A stretch of 64,000 nucleotides of DNA, taken from the NCBI RefSeq assembly GCF_000732325.1, contig NZ_BBIW01000007.1, positions 1 to 64,000 of the forward strand. The letters are read 5' to 3'. Position 1 is the stretch's first letter; each line of letters starts with the position of its first letter. Position numbers and translations under genes: made by a program. Origin of the DNA: Paenibacillus sp. TCA20 (GTDB lineage Bacteria; Bacillota; Bacilli; Paenibacillales; Paenibacillaceae). This document shows, in pieces, positions 1-10,352 of the stretch. The notes beneath the pieces were generated by a model. The model ran no database searches, was not told the DNA's origin, and saw nothing but the letters and a program-made list of their open reading frames with translations.

Positions 1-26
1 TTGTAAAGAGAGTGGCTCCATTTCAT

Positions 27-2540
27 TTATTTCACCAATTGCCCGCGTGTTACGCCGAGCTGGTTGGTAGCTTTGAGTGTCTTCCATACCTGTGTACCGC
101 TGATCTCACCGCGCAGTGCACGGTTGTACAGTCCAAGCACCTCACGTACCTGCTCTGGTGTCTCTTCCAAGAACTCCACGCGGTAGCGGGATACACCAAG
201 ATCCATGAAGCTCGTCAGATACTCGGCACCGGATTGCTCGACGGCATTGTATACTGTGTTCCGGCAGCCCTCATCGACACGTACCGGATGAGACATGCCA
301 ATACGGTCCTGCAGGGATACGCTGTGATCTTCACAAGGACGTCCGCAGTTCGTGTAATCCGTTCCTTCACTGAGGAACGTACAATATACACAGTGCTCTG
401 TGTGGAACATCGGCAGATGCTGATGAATAACCACTTCCATCTTGTCTGTACGGGAACGCTCCAGCAGATCGACCATTTGCTGAATGTTCAGGTCATAAGA
501 CGGAGTAACCGCATCACAGCCTGCTTCAAGGAATAGCTCAACCGCTTTATGGTTGGCAATGTTCAGTGAGAAGTCGCCAATCAGCTCCGGATGATTCGCC
601 TCCGGGTTCTCCATGCGATGACGCAGGTAGAAATACAGTGCGCCCGTATTACGAACCAGCACCGCGTCCGGCTTCAGACGCAGAATGTTGTTATGGTAGC
701 CGTTCTCACCAGGCATGTGGATGCGTGGTGTAACGAGTGCAATTTTCTTGCCTGCAGCATGCACCATCTCTACCGCAGCCGGGAACTGCTTGATGAACTC
801 GAAGTCCGCATAGATAAAGTCTACGCCCGCTTCAAGACAAGCCTCTACTTGAGGCAGACTGCGGCATAATGCGGTGAGCTCCGCTGCACCGCGCTTCACC
901 GCTGGAGCTGGCTTAACGGAATCACCGTAAACCTCCACTTCACGCTTCACATATACCGGCGGCTTCGGACGTTCTCCGGCCAGCATTTCCACTGCCTGAC
1001 GGCGAATGTTGTTCAGCTCCCGCATCGGAATAATGATATCTCCATGCAGCTGTACATCCAGCTCCTCGAGCTGATACACTGTACCACCCAGTCGTCCAAA
1101 CTGCTCTTCGAGCAGCTCATCATTCATCGGGCGTTTCTTCGCTAGTTCAAGCTCCATCTCGGAATTCACCTGAACCGTAGTGCCTTTCTGCACATCGGTC
1201 CACCAGGTTTCGAGCGGCTGCCCCGGTCTTCCTACCGCCTTCACATGAACCGGGAACACACGATATGGCTTCTCTGTCTCATAGCTTTGACGCAGACGCT
1301 TATCCAGCGCTGGGTCGTTGGTCTTCCAGATCCGATCGCCCTCATGCAGACGGCGCAGATCCACATCACTGCGGCCAGGCACGATGTCAATGATCCAGCC
1401 TTCGCCTGCTTCGCCTTCAATCTTCACGCCTTTACGACGAATATCATAGACACGTCCGCCTTCTTCGCGCTTAGTTGGGTCGCCGGCATCAAATACAATA
1501 CCGTCTCCACGCTTCACCGGAGCTTCGAGTTTACATACGACGCCGTCGCGAAGAATTTTTTCTACACGGCCCAAGTATACTCCACGGCTCTTCGGAAACG
1601 TTCCATCCACCAGCTTCTTGTTGTTCGTTCCTTCAAGAAAACCATGCGTAAAGCCACGGGAGAAGCTCTGCTGCAGCTCACGAATCTCCTCAGAGCTAAT
1701 TGGATCTTTGATTCCGTCAAAATAGGCATCAATCGCTTTGCGATATTTGCTTACCACATTCGCCACATATTCCGGTGTCTTCAGACGCCCTTCTATCTTG
1801 AAGGAAGTAACACCAGCCTCAATCAGCTCAGGCATAATATCAATTGCAGCCAGGTCCTTCGGTGACAACAGATAAGCAACATCACCCATCGGCTTCTGCT
1901 CGCCATCGACCATCAGATCATAAGGAAGACGGCAGGCCTGTGCACACTCACCGCGGTTGGCAGAGCGTCCGCCCCACATCTCGGAAGTCAAGCATTGACC
2001 AGAATAAGAAACGCAGAGTGCACCATGCACGAATACTTCCATTGGCAGCTTCGCTTGCTCCCCGATTTTTTGAATCTGCTTCAGATTGTTCTCACGGCCT
2101 AGTACGACACGTTCGATATCAAACGGCTTCGTAAACTCTACCGCCTCCGGCGAAGTAATCGTCATCTGTGTTGAACCGTGAATTGGGAAATCTGGTGAGA
2201 TTTCGCGGATCAGCTTCACAAGACCCAGATCCTGCACAATTACCGCATCCACACCTGCATCTACACAAGCATCAACCAATTCTTTGGCATCTGCCAGCTC
2301 ATTTTCAAATACCAATATGTTAAACGTCAGAAAGCCTTTGACTCCATAGCTATGCAAAAAAGCCATAATCTCCGGCAGCTCTTCCATCCGGAAATTGTTC
2401 GCTCTTGCGCGGGCATTAAACTTCTCCACACCGAAAAAGATCGCATCTGCGCCGTTCGCTACTGCTGAACGCATACAATCCCAATCGCCGGCAGGTGCTA
2501 ACAGCTCGACATCTTCTCTTCTCAATGCTTTTGTATTCAT
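27..2540 (-). CDS. U32 family peptidase/hydroxylase-like protein (two-part, 837 aa)
   Basis: The protein opens with a U32 TIM-barrel segment (about residues 10-280). The family signature is visible at residues 168-185, where an E-x-F-x-x-G-A-L-C stretch is followed by G-Q-C, and the four cysteines C176, C183, C199 and C203 are probably an iron-sulfur site. A second barrel-like half follows from about residue 560 and carries its own cysteine group (HCVYC...NCGRPC). U32 proteins were named as collagenases, but characterised members such as RlhA, TrhP and UbiU/V modify RNA or quinones, so an RNA hydroxylation role is more likely than proteolysis. At 837 aa it is longer than E. coli RlhA (about 650 aa) and resembles the long Firmicute form. 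The ATG has an AGGAGG site 4-5 nt upstream. It appears monocistronic; the next minus-strand gene upstream ends in a terminator. The family call is firm, the substrate unknown. Confidence 0.87.
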   Translation of the reverse strand: MNTKALRREDVELLAPAGDWDCMRSAVANGADAIFFGVEKFNARARANNFRMEELPEIMAFLHSYGVKGFLTFNILVFENELADAKELVDACVDAGVDAVIVQDLGLVKLIREISPDFPIHGSTQMTITSPEAVEFTKPFDIERVVLGRENNLKQIQKIGEQAKLPMEVFVHGALCVSYSGQCLTSEMWGGRSANRGECAQACRLPYDLMVDGEQKPMGDVAYLLSPKDLAAIDIMPELIEAGVTSFKIEGRLKTPEYVANVVSKYRKAIDAYFDGIKDPISSEEIRELQQSFSRGFTHGFLEGTNNKKLVDGTFPKSRGVYLGRVEKILRDGVVCKLEAPVKRGDGIVFDAGDPTKREEGGRVYDIRRKGVKIEGEAGEGWIIDIVPGRSDVDLRRLHEGDRIWKTNDPALDKRLRQSYETEKPYRVFPVHVKAVGRPGQPLETWWTDVQKGTTVQVNSEMELELAKKRPMNDELLEEQFGRLGGTVYQLEELDVQLHGDIIIPMRELNNIRRQAVEMLAGERPKPPVYVKREVEVYGDSVKPAPAVKRGAAELTALCRSLPQVEACLEAGVDFIYADFEFIKQFPAAVEMVHAAGKKIALVTPRIHMPGENGYHNNILRLKPDAVLVRNTGALYFYLRHRMENPEANHPELIGDFSLNIANHKAVELFLEAGCDAVTPSYDLNIQQMVDLLERSRTDKMEVVIHQHLPMFHTEHCVYCTFLSEGTDYTNCGRPCEDHSVSLQDRIGMSHPVRVDEGCRNTVYNAVEQSGAEYLTSFMDLGVSRYRVEFLEETPEQVREVLGLYNRALRGEISGTQVWKTLKATNQLGVTRGQLVK

Positions 2541-2762
2541 ATATCCTCCTAAACAGGCTCTTTTTACTTTGCCTATATCCTAATACATCGTCCAAATGAT
2601 CAACTAAATACTCTATCAGTGTAGCCATTCTGCTAAACAACTATAATAGTGTATCAAATCCTTGTTCTTTCCTCTACTACTTCCTGAAAAAACCGAAATT
2701 TCCGTCCATTCTCCATGGACTTTTCTATCAACAGTGTAACAAGGCTCCTTCTTTAACTCTAT

Positions 2763-2806
2763 AAAAAAAGAACCCGCATGCCAAATAAATTTAGCTCTGC
2801 CGGTTC
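2763..2806 (-). terminator. Intrinsic terminator of the HtrA/stalk-protein pair
   Basis: Read on the minus strand, GAACCGGCA pairs with TGCGGGTTC (one internal mismatch) and is followed by a run of seven T. It sits just past the stop of the stalk-domain gene. Confidence 0.8.
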
Positions 2807-2819
2807 TTCACCCTATTCA

Positions 2820-4727
2820 TTATTTATTGAATGAAAAAGATTCAAGCGTCTTCGAAAGAGCATTCAGCTGTACTTCCGTTCGATTCGCATCATTCAGTGC
2901 TGCGGTTACGGTGTAAGTTATGCCGTCATGCTCAAATACAAGCTGCCTGCCTTGCATGGGAACACCCTTCTCGACTTCATGATAAGTGAACTCGGTCGCC
3001 GGTTCTCCTGCAAAGGTCATATTCTTCGTATCTGTCACACGGAAATCCTTGCGGCTCTGGGCTGCTTCGGCATACGATTCACGGAGCTGACTGACGGCCA
3101 TCTCTACAGATATCTCCTTATCCACATGAATGGAGAAAAACCCTCCGGTAAACTGATAGGCTACAATCGTGGATTCAAATCGGTTCTCCACTGGAGTCCA
3201 GTATCTCGGGATATCGAGTGTGTAGCCATATGTTTTGGAAGTCCGGGTGATCATACTCGACTTATTCACTAAATAAGGATCCTCGCCCAGCTTGCCAAAA
3301 TTTTCGGAGACGGTATCATAATCAATCTCGAGCGAAGCGAGGATCTCTTCAAACAAGCTCTCATCTCCTGCTGCCGCTTCAGGTACAGCGTATTCCAAAT
3401 AGTAACGATATCCGTTCTCTTGAATCAGCACATTATATTCCGTTGTCCAGCCATCTCCAAAATCGTATTGGAACTGGTTCACCTGAGCATCCTTACCCGC
3501 TACGTTCAGCGTGTAGGAATCGACCTCCCGGTGAGCATCCTCCACGAACACATCCCGCATCCACTGATTCAGCTTGTCGCTCCAATCCTTAAGCGAAGCG
3601 CCTTCCGGCGCCGAAGTCACCTGAAGGGATAAATGTGTTCCTTCCTTACTCTCGTAGATCAGGGACTGATTATCCTTATCCCACTCCGCGGGCACTGACA
3701 AGGCAATACCATAATCTTCGTTATACACTGTCGTCATGCCATTCTCAACCGTGGACAAATCCTTCATTGTCGTATCTGATATGTTGAAGGAGGTACGGAA
3801 GGAATTCAGTAGTGGGGCATGCTTTTGCAAATCCTTGTAATTGACAGCCTCATAATCGGAAAAATAGACTTCATACAAGCGCCCGTTATCATAGTATTGT
3901 CTTGCTTCCCAGAACATACCGTCGCCATCCTTAGTCACGATGCGTGCATACGGTGTAACGGCTTCTCCATAGGCTTCACGATCCATCACGGTCTCACCCA
4001 TATCCTTGGCGTCCTGAACCAGCTGCTGCAGCATATCCTCCGCATCCAGCTCGACTTCCTGATCACTGACCAGCACTTCAAGATAATAGGTGCCTTCGGC
4101 GTTCATGAAGCTGGTAAAGTCCTCACTCTCATTGTAGGACCCTCCCACAATCAGTCCGGTTGGATAATTCATTGACCATTGGTAGTAACTGTTCCCTATC
4201 TTTGTCTTGCCTAGATCGGTATCGATTTCACTCTCTGGATTCTCCTGCGGAGCTTCAGCACTATTCGCTTTCATGCGAATAACCAGCTCACCTTGATCTG
4301 TTTTATGAAGTGAAGCTCCAATTCCTGCAGCTACAGAGCGCAGCGGGACCATAAGCACATCCTTCACCATCTTGGGTGCAGCAGTCATCTCTACTTTTTG
4401 CCCATCGATCCAGGCGGTCTTGCTCCCGATGGTGAGGGCGACCGTATGTGGACCATCCATGACTTTGACGACATCTTCCCCGGATAAACGGATCTCGCTA
4501 TTAAAAGCTTTTTTGAACACCCCTACCGGAACCATCAGTGTTCCCTGCTCCATATAAGGCTTATGAATCGTTTGCTTCTCCCCATTGATGCTTGCTGTCT
4601 GGCTTCCCGTCCTCAGTCTCAACTCTTCTACAAGATCAGAAGCCGCAGCTGGCTGAATTACACTGCTTAACACAATGGTGCCCGTCAATAGCGCCGTTGT
4701 AATAGTACGTACCGTTCTTGTATTCAT
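2820..4727 (-). CDS. Secreted copper-amine-oxidase-like stalk domain protein
   Basis: An exported 635-residue protein with a signal peptide (residues 1-29, ending PAAASD). Two consecutive copper amine oxidase N-terminal-like (stalk) modules follow at about 40-150, recognisable by the repeated pattern of a hydrophobic LMVPV/LMVPLR strand. The rest looks like repeated alpha/beta segments of about 150 residues (roughly 185-310, 325-475, 490-635), each beginning with Y...W or YG..L..P and rich in E and D. I do not recognise a catalytic motif. These stalk modules are common on Paenibacillus surface proteins and probably act as scaffolds, not amine oxidases. Its ATG overlaps the stop of the upstream HtrA gene as ATGA, so the two are almost certainly co-translated. 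That makes a substrate, regulator or adaptor of the protease a reasonable inference. Confidence 0.75.
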   Translation of the reverse strand: MNTRTVRTITTALLTGTIVLSSVIQPAAASDLVEELRLRTGSQTASINGEKQTIHKPYMEQGTLMVPVGVFKKAFNSEIRLSGEDVVKVMDGPHTVALTIGSKTAWIDGQKVEMTAAPKMVKDVLMVPLRSVAAGIGASLHKTDQGELVIRMKANSAEAPQENPESEIDTDLGKTKIGNSYYQWSMNYPTGLIVGGSYNESEDFTSFMNAEGTYYLEVLVSDQEVELDAEDMLQQLVQDAKDMGETVMDREAYGEAVTPYARIVTKDGDGMFWEARQYYDNGRLYEVYFSDYEAVNYKDLQKHAPLLNSFRTSFNISDTTMKDLSTVENGMTTVYNEDYGIALSVPAEWDKDNQSLIYESKEGTHLSLQVTSAPEGASLKDWSDKLNQWMRDVFVEDAHREVDSYTLNVAGKDAQVNQFQYDFGDGWTTEYNVLIQENGYRYYLEYAVPEAAAGDESLFEEILASLEIDYDTVSENFGKLGEDPYLVNKSSMITRTSKTYGYTLDIPRYWTPVENRFESTIVAYQFTGGFFSIHVDKEISVEMAVSQLRESYAEAAQSRKDFRVTDTKNMTFAGEPATEFTYHEVEKGVPMQGRQLVFEHDGITYTVTAALNDANRTEVQLNALSKTLESFSFNK

Positions 4728-5992
4728 TGCTCTACCTCATCCCATGCTTCGTCTTCAACTGAAACCACCGAATTCTCACCCTGCGTCAATACCAGATAGC
4801 GCGTTACGATGTCTCCATCTGACTGCATGAGCAGCTTCACTTTCTGGCCAGGCAGATACTTCTTAAGCAGCTCATTGATATCGACAACCGAAGTGACTCG
4901 CACCCCGTCTATGCTGTACAGCACGTCACCCTCTTGAATTTTGGCCTTGTCTGCTTCATTCGTGTGGACACTCATCACGGTCAAAGGATCGTCCGTTGGC
5001 AGCCCCACAATGGCCGACCAGCTCTCCTCCAGCGTAAGCCCCAGACTTGCGCGCTTGACTTCACCATATTTAAAGTAATGATTGATTACATAATGTACCG
5101 TCTCCGCAGGGATCGAGAAGCCTGTATTCTCTACACCAACCGCTGCATACTTCATTGTGTTAATCCCGATAACTTCACCCTCTAAATTCACGAGCGGACC
5201 GCCGCTGTTCCCCGGGTTAATGGCTGTATCACTTTGAATCAGACGATAGGATGCATTCACTCCCCGGTTGAGCCCGCTGACCACACCCACTGTAGCTGAA
5301 TTCCGCAGGGAAAAAGACACCGGTGTGCCAATCGCAATCACGGTCTCGCCCACCCGCATATTGGAAGAGGAGCTGGCTAGCTTCGCAGGCTTCAATGATT
5401 TGGCGTTGATCTTGATCAGTGCAATATCGCTGGTCGGATCGCTGTAACTGTCGGTGATCTTATAGGTCTTACCATCGGATGTGACTACAACTGCATTAGA
5501 TAAACCGTCAATAACATGGGCGTTCGTCACAATCCATCCGTTTGATTTGATAATGACACCCGTTCCGTGCGTTAAATTGTAACGGTCTGAGCTTCCTCCT
5601 TCTGCACCTGCATCAGGCCGCCCGATGATTCCAACAACAGAAGGGGATACGGCCTCGACGACCTCCGGTATTTCATCTTTTGCTGTATAAATGAATGTTC
5701 CCGTCTTCGTGTCATATTGCCCTGTACCGCCTAACGCTTTAATAAGGTCTTTTGAATTTATGTATATTTGACCATCCTGAAGCTGGGCATTCAGCTTGAC
5801 GCTAGCTCCCTCCGTCACAGCAGGATTCATTATACTTGCTCCAAGCAGGATGATTGCTGCTACAGCAGCTGCAGTCATTTTTGTTATTAACTTGTTGTTT
5901 AGATTAAGATCTGTATCCTTGGTTGTATCCGTGATTCTATCGTTATTTGCGTTTCTTCTATCTCTAGTTCTATCTATTCTATTACGTTTCAA
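4724..5992 (-). CDS. Membrane-anchored HtrA-like serine protease with PDZ domain
   Basis: A 422-residue S1C protease. It has a charged cytoplasmic N-tail (1-37), one membrane segment (about 38-57) and a short linker with a stalk-like stretch (about 65-105). The trypsin-like domain has catalytic H159 (in TNAHV), D189 (in SDIAL) and S263 (in GNSGGP). A C-terminal PDZ domain covers about 315-405. It is expected to degrade or refold misfolded exported proteins on the outer face of the membrane. The start is TTG, chosen because AGGTGA lies at good spacing upstream and the next in-frame Met would lose the N-tail. The stop overlaps the start of the stalk-domain gene by 4 nt. B. subtilis HtrA/HtrB/YyxA are the nearest functional analogues, but the sequence does not tell which orthologue this is. 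Confidence 0.88.
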   Translation of the reverse strand: MKRNRIDRTRDRRNANNDRITDTTKDTDLNLNNKLITKMTAAAVAAIILLGASIMNPAVTEGASVKLNAQLQDGQIYINSKDLIKALGGTGQYDTKTGTFIYTAKDEIPEVVEAVSPSVVGIIGRPDAGAEGGSSDRYNLTHGTGVIIKSNGWIVTNAHVIDGLSNAVVVTSDGKTYKITDSYSDPTSDIALIKINAKSLKPAKLASSSSNMRVGETVIAIGTPVSFSLRNSATVGVVSGLNRGVNASYRLIQSDTAINPGNSGGPLVNLEGEVIGINTMKYAAVGVENTGFSIPAETVHYVINHYFKYGEVKRASLGLTLEESWSAIVGLPTDDPLTVMSVHTNEADKAKIQEGDVLYSIDGVRVTSVVDINELLKKYLPGQKVKLLMQSDGDIVTRYLVLTQGENSVVSVEDEAWDEVEQ

Positions 5993-6067
5993 ATGGCTTC
6001 ACCTATTCCTCTCCCAATCTATCATTCTCGCTTCCCTATGTAACATTAGCTTCACTTAAAAAGAGGA

Positions 6068-6104
6068 TTAAAAAACACCTTCCCTTCACACAGGGGAAAG
6101 TGTT
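6068..6104 (-). terminator. Strong intrinsic terminator of the small membrane protein gene
   Basis: On the minus strand AACACTTTCCC pairs with GGGAAGGTGTT (11 bp with one G-U), followed by TTTTTTAA. It separates the 69-aa gene from the HtrA gene. Confidence 0.85.
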
Positions 6105-6135
6105 CTGCAAATCTACTTATGCTGTATGTAACCGT

Positions 6136-6345
6136 CTAGCTCAACCAATGCTTGATCATCGCATAATCGGTAATTAGAAATACGATTAAGCTGACAACAC
6201 CAAAGGCGATGGCAAACAAATTCTTCTTGGGTGCCTTGATCAGGCGAACAACACCGATGAAGATAATAATGGTAAATAGAATGACAAAGATATCAAATCC
6301 ATTAAATTTAGAAGTAGTGCCTCCAGCTTCCGCTAATAGCAGCAT
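6136..6345 (-). CDS. Small membrane protein with two transmembrane segments
   Basis: A 69-residue protein with a short N-tail and two hydrophobic helices (about 18-36 and 43-62). They are joined by a basic loop, KAPKKN, which suggests both termini face outward. The ATG has a GGGGG-type ribosome binding site 7 nt upstream, and a convincing terminator follows, so it is probably a real single-gene unit. A weak sigma-A-like promoter (TTGCTA, 17 nt, TAACAT) can be read about 50-80 nt upstream. I do not recognise a family. Confidence 0.6.
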   Translation of the reverse strand: MLLLAEAGGTTSKFNGFDIFVILFTIIIFIGVVRLIKAPKKNLFAIAFGVVSLIVFLITDYAMIKHWLS

Positions 6346-6465
6346 ACATGCGCCCCCTTATGATGAGATATCATATACGTACAAGCGTTTACACCTTCTT
6401 ATATGTTATCTTCATCGCCCGGGTTTAGCAAGACTTTTCATCCAGAAAATCTAAAATAATCCAAT

Positions 6466-7314
6466 TCAATTCCTATAAATACTTTTCGTATATTTAGTAA
6501 TGACTTCATCATAATCGGGATACTTATATCCGAAACTTTCTGACACCGCTTTTGAATAATTTCTAAATAACTCATAACAAGTGAATAAAGACTGCCACAT
6601 TTCCTCATACCCATTCTCCACATAAGTGGACAGGAGTTTTTCCCAATCTTCATCTGGGAGGTAGCGATTTATAAACTTATAGTTCTTCCCTACACTAAAA
6701 TGATATCCTTGCTCTGATCCGATTTTCCAAGCCATCATTCTCAATAAATTCGGTCTTGCGATCTCGTTCAGATGGTCAATGGCAAATAGGATTTCTTTTC
6801 TCCCCAACCCTTTAACCACGTATGTGGAAACCATCCAGAACTCATTACAGCAATCATCGAATTCTCTTGCTGTCGGCTTTTTAATCCAATATTGACGATC
6901 ATTTGCGGTCACTTCGTGTTTAACGAGATTGTCCTTATCAAGCAGCACCTGGGCTAAACCGTCACTATGGGTAAAATAATCGTTAGCCTCGTGGACTGGG
7001 ATAAGTGTCAGGTCTAGTTTATTCCCATCTTCAAATAGGATTAAGTATGAATACCAATTACCTAACTCCGGCGGAAAAAGCTCCATATCTTCGGGTTTTT
7101 GCATCATAACCGGTTTCCCGAATACTTGAAGCCACTGATCATTCTCCTTGAAAGAATTCATGTCCGTTACAAAGTATGAGAGGTCATAATCTTGGAATGG
7201 ATCAGGAGGAATATTAGGATTTGTTCGGGACCCTTCCAAAGTTACCAATCGAATTCGATCATCATTTTTGGCAAAATCGATCAGCGTATCCATCATCTCT
7301 TGTTCATTTCTCAC
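6466..7314 (-). CDS. Aminoglycoside 6-adenylyltransferase-like protein (ANT(6)/AadE family)
   Basis: A 282-residue nucleotidyltransferase that would transfer AMP from ATP to streptomycin-type aminoglycosides if it matches the family activity. The nucleotidyltransferase core is clear, with GSR at 28-30 and the metal-binding pair D42 and D44 in FQDYDLSYF. The KLDLTLIP strand that typically supplies the third carboxylate follows at about 100. I chose a GTG start at 7314. GGAGG lies 9 nt upstream, and the resulting N-terminus (MRNEQEMM) matches the usual ANT(6) beginning. The ATG three codons earlier sits directly on the ribosome binding site, and a TTG further up has none. No mobile element flanks it and its codon use resembles its neighbours, so it looks like a resident chromosomal gene. 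Actual resistance is not established. Confidence 0.82.
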   Translation of the reverse strand: MRNEQEMMDTLIDFAKNDDRIRLVTLEGSRTNPNIPPDPFQDYDLSYFVTDMNSFKENDQWLQVFGKPVMMQKPEDMELFPPELGNWYSYLILFEDGNKLDLTLIPVHEANDYFTHSDGLAQVLLDKDNLVKHEVTANDRQYWIKKPTAREFDDCCNEFWMVSTYVVKGLGRKEILFAIDHLNEIARPNLLRMMAWKIGSEQGYHFSVGKNYKFINRYLPDEDWEKLLSTYVENGYEEMWQSLFTCYELFRNYSKAVSESFGYKYPDYDEVITKYTKSIYRN

Positions 7315-7404
7315 GACAGTCATCCTCCGTTCCAACTATTTTTTAGATAGCATGAATAATAGAGAGTTCGATATAACCACGTCGCTCTAATGATGACGGA
7401 TTAC

Positions 7405-7446
7405 TTTAAAAAAGCTGGAGATGAGATAAAGTCATCTCCTCCAGCT
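7405..7446 (-). terminator. Terminator after uvrA
   Basis: On the minus strand AGCTGGAG pairs with CTCCAGCT around a loop that can pair further, followed by six T. It lies 14 nt past the uvrA stop. Confidence 0.82.
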
Positions 7447-7459
7447 CTTCCTGTAGCAG

Positions 7460-10321
7460 CTATGAACGGTTTAACACCAGGGTTTGACTGCGCTCGGTAT
7501 CCCGTTCCAACACCGGCTTCAGGTATTTACCTGTGTAGGATTCATTCACTTTGACGATTTGCTCTGGAGAACCCGTACCGATAATGGTACCGCCGCCGTC
7601 TCCGCCTTCCGGTCCCAAGTCGATAATATGGTCGACCGTCTTGATGACATCCAGGTTGTGCTCAATGACAAGCACGGTTTCCCCAGAGTCCACCAGTCGG
7701 TGAAGTACCGTCAGCAAACGATCAATATCATCCACGTGCAGACCGGTGGTCGGCTCGTCCAAGATATACATCGTCTTACCCGTACTGCGGCGGTACAGCT
7801 CAGATGCGAGCTTGACGCGCTGCGCCTCTCCCCCGGATAGTGTTGTTGCCGGCTGTCCAAGCTTGACGTATCCTAAGCCGACATCCAGCAGGGTTTGGAT
7901 TTTGCGATGAATCTTAGGAATGTTGCGGAAGAATTCCACCGCATCTTCAATCGTCATATCTAGTACTTCAGAAATGTTCTTCTCTTTGTATTTAACCTCT
8001 AACGTTTCCCGGTTATATCGTTTCCCTTTGCAGACTTCACAAGGTACATAAACGTCCGGCAGGAAGTGCATCTCGATCTTAATGATTCCATCACCCTTAC
8101 AAGCTTCACATCTGCCGCCCTTGATGTTAAAGCTGAATCGGCCCTTTTGGTAGCCGCGCAGCTTGGCTTCATTCGTTTGGGAGTACAGATCTCGAATATC
8201 ATCAAATACACCCGTGTACGTTGCCGGGTTGGATCGAGGTGTACGGCCGATTGGAGATTGATCGATATCAATGACCTTATCAATATGCTCCAAGCCTTTC
8301 ATTTCCTTATACTGCCCTGGGCGTACTCTTGCCCGGTTCAAATCCCGTGCCAGTGTTTTGTACAAGATCTCATTCACAAGGGTAGATTTGCCTGAACCGG
8401 ATACACCAGTAACCGCTGTAAATACACCTAGTGGAATCTTCACATTAATGTTCTTGAGATTGTTCTCCTTCGCACCGCGAATTTCCAGCCAGCGATCATC
8501 CGTCTTCCGTCTCTCGGCAGGAACAGGGATAAACTTGCGTCCGCTGAGATAGCTGCCTGTCAGTGAATTAGGATCATTCATGACTTCCTGCGGTGTGCCC
8601 TGCGATATAATCTGACCGCCATGAATTCCGGCTCCCGGACCGATATCAATAATATAATCCGCTGCCATCATCGTATCCTCGTCATGCTCTACGACAATGA
8701 GCGTATTTCCGAGGTCACGCATATGACCCAGTGTTGCAATCAGACGGTCATTGTCACGCTGATGCAGTCCGATGCTTGGCTCATCCAATATATACAATAC
8801 ACCCATGAGACTGGAGCCGATCTGTGTCGCGAGCCGAATACGCTGTGCTTCCCCGCCAGATAATGTCCCAGCAGCTCTGCTCATGGTGAGGTAGTTCAAC
8901 CCGACGTTTACGAGGAATCCCAGACGACTGTTGATCTCTTTCAGAATCAAATGTGCAATCGCCTGTTCCTTCTCGGAGAGCTGCAAATTGCTGAAGAATT
9001 CCATGGCCGCTCCAATGGAGAGATTGGTCACATAAGCCATGTTGTTGCCATTGACAGTAACGGCCAGCACTTCTTTTTTGAGACGATGACCTTTACATGT
9101 TCCACACGGCTTCTCGCCCATAAAGCCTTCGATGAACTCACGAATGCCTTCCGAAGCCGTATCACGATACCGGCGCTCCAGATTGGGAATAATCCCTTCA
9201 AATACAACATAAGCTTCTTTTCTTTGGCCAAAATCATTCTCATAACGGAAACGGATCTTCTCACCATTCGTCCCTCGAAGGAGCTTGTTCATCTGATCTG
9301 GTGACAGCTCGCTGACAGGAACGTTCATCGGAATCTTGTAATGCTCACATACGGAACGTAAAAATTGCGGGTAGTAGTTCGAAGTCCCTCCAGCCCAAGC
9401 TTCAAATGCACCGCCTTCGATCGACTTGCTGCGATCTGGAACGAGCAGATCAGGATCGACAATCATCTTAGTCCCCAAGCCGTCACAATCCGGACAGGCA
9501 CCAAATGGACTGTTGAACGAGAACATACGCGGGGAGAGCTCCTCCATGCTGAATCCGCATATAGGACAGGCATAGTTGGAGCTGAATCTCAGCTCTTCTT
9601 CTCCAATGATATCAACCAGCAGCTGACCGCCGGATATTTTAAGCGCGGTTTCAATCGAATCGGACAAACGTGACTGAATGTCTTCCTTCACGACGATCCG
9701 GTCCACTACGACCTCAATCGTATGCTTCTTGTTCTTCTCAAGCTCAATGTTCTCCGACAAGTCACGGAGCTCGCCATCAATCCTTACCCGTACGAAGCCT
9801 TGCTTCGAAATATCTGCCAGCAGACTCTTGTGCTCGCCTTTGCGGCCCGAAATAACAGGTGCCAGAATCTGCAGCCTTGTCCGTTCCGGGTAGCCCATGA
9901 TCCGGTCAACCATCTGCTCTACAGTCTGGGAAGTAATCTCTACACCATGTTCCGGACAATGCGGATGACCTATGCGTGCAAACAATAGACGCAAATAGTC
10001 ATAAATCTCGGTAACCGTTCCTACCGTTGAGCGCGGATTGCGGCTTGTTGTTTTCTGATCTATCGAAATCGCAGGAGACAGTCCATCTATCGAATCTACG
10101 TCGGGTTTCTCCATCTGACCTAGAAACTGACGGGCATATGCGGACAGTGACTCTACATATCTACGCTGACCTTCGGCATATATCGTATCAAATGCCAGCG
10201 ATGATTTACCGGATCCGCTCAGTCCGGTCAGGACGACAAAACGGTCGCGTGGGATCGTTACATCGATGTTCTTCAGATTGTGCGCCCTCGCGCCTTTAAT
10301 GATTATATTCTCGTTCGCCAC
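7460..10321 (-). CDS. uvrA: UvrABC excinuclease subunit A
   Basis: UvrA, the damage-scanning ATPase of nucleotide excision repair, is full length at 953 aa. It has two ABC ATPase modules. The first Walker A (GLSGSGKSS) is near residue 33 and the second (GVSGSGKST) near 640. LSGGEAQR signatures occur in both halves. The zinc fingers are CPIC...CPDC near 255-280 and CEAC...CEVC near 740-765. The start is GTG, with AAGGAG 8 nt upstream. Although uvrA and uvrB are often adjacent and co-transcribed, here they are split by about 1 kb of non-coding DNA containing a tandem repeat array and strong hairpins. uvrA therefore probably needs its own promoter, which I could not place. No LexA-type box was identified with confidence. 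Confidence 0.97.
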   Translation of the reverse strand: MANENIIIKGARAHNLKNIDVTIPRDRFVVLTGLSGSGKSSLAFDTIYAEGQRRYVESLSAYARQFLGQMEKPDVDSIDGLSPAISIDQKTTSRNPRSTVGTVTEIYDYLRLLFARIGHPHCPEHGVEITSQTVEQMVDRIMGYPERTRLQILAPVISGRKGEHKSLLADISKQGFVRVRIDGELRDLSENIELEKNKKHTIEVVVDRIVVKEDIQSRLSDSIETALKISGGQLLVDIIGEEELRFSSNYACPICGFSMEELSPRMFSFNSPFGACPDCDGLGTKMIVDPDLLVPDRSKSIEGGAFEAWAGGTSNYYPQFLRSVCEHYKIPMNVPVSELSPDQMNKLLRGTNGEKIRFRYENDFGQRKEAYVVFEGIIPNLERRYRDTASEGIREFIEGFMGEKPCGTCKGHRLKKEVLAVTVNGNNMAYVTNLSIGAAMEFFSNLQLSEKEQAIAHLILKEINSRLGFLVNVGLNYLTMSRAAGTLSGGEAQRIRLATQIGSSLMGVLYILDEPSIGLHQRDNDRLIATLGHMRDLGNTLIVVEHDEDTMMAADYIIDIGPGAGIHGGQIISQGTPQEVMNDPNSLTGSYLSGRKFIPVPAERRKTDDRWLEIRGAKENNLKNINVKIPLGVFTAVTGVSGSGKSTLVNEILYKTLARDLNRARVRPGQYKEMKGLEHIDKVIDIDQSPIGRTPRSNPATYTGVFDDIRDLYSQTNEAKLRGYQKGRFSFNIKGGRCEACKGDGIIKIEMHFLPDVYVPCEVCKGKRYNRETLEVKYKEKNISEVLDMTIEDAVEFFRNIPKIHRKIQTLLDVGLGYVKLGQPATTLSGGEAQRVKLASELYRRSTGKTMYILDEPTTGLHVDDIDRLLTVLHRLVDSGETVLVIEHNLDVIKTVDHIIDLGPEGGDGGGTIIGTGSPEQIVKVNESYTGKYLKPVLERDTERSQTLVLNRS

Positions 10322-10352
10322 ACTCTCATCTCCTTAAAAGAACCCTCCTAAA

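Noticed and set aside
2820..4727. Copper amine oxidase enzyme
   Set aside because: Only the N-terminal stalk-type domain is present; there is no catalytic domain, TPQ site or copper ligands.
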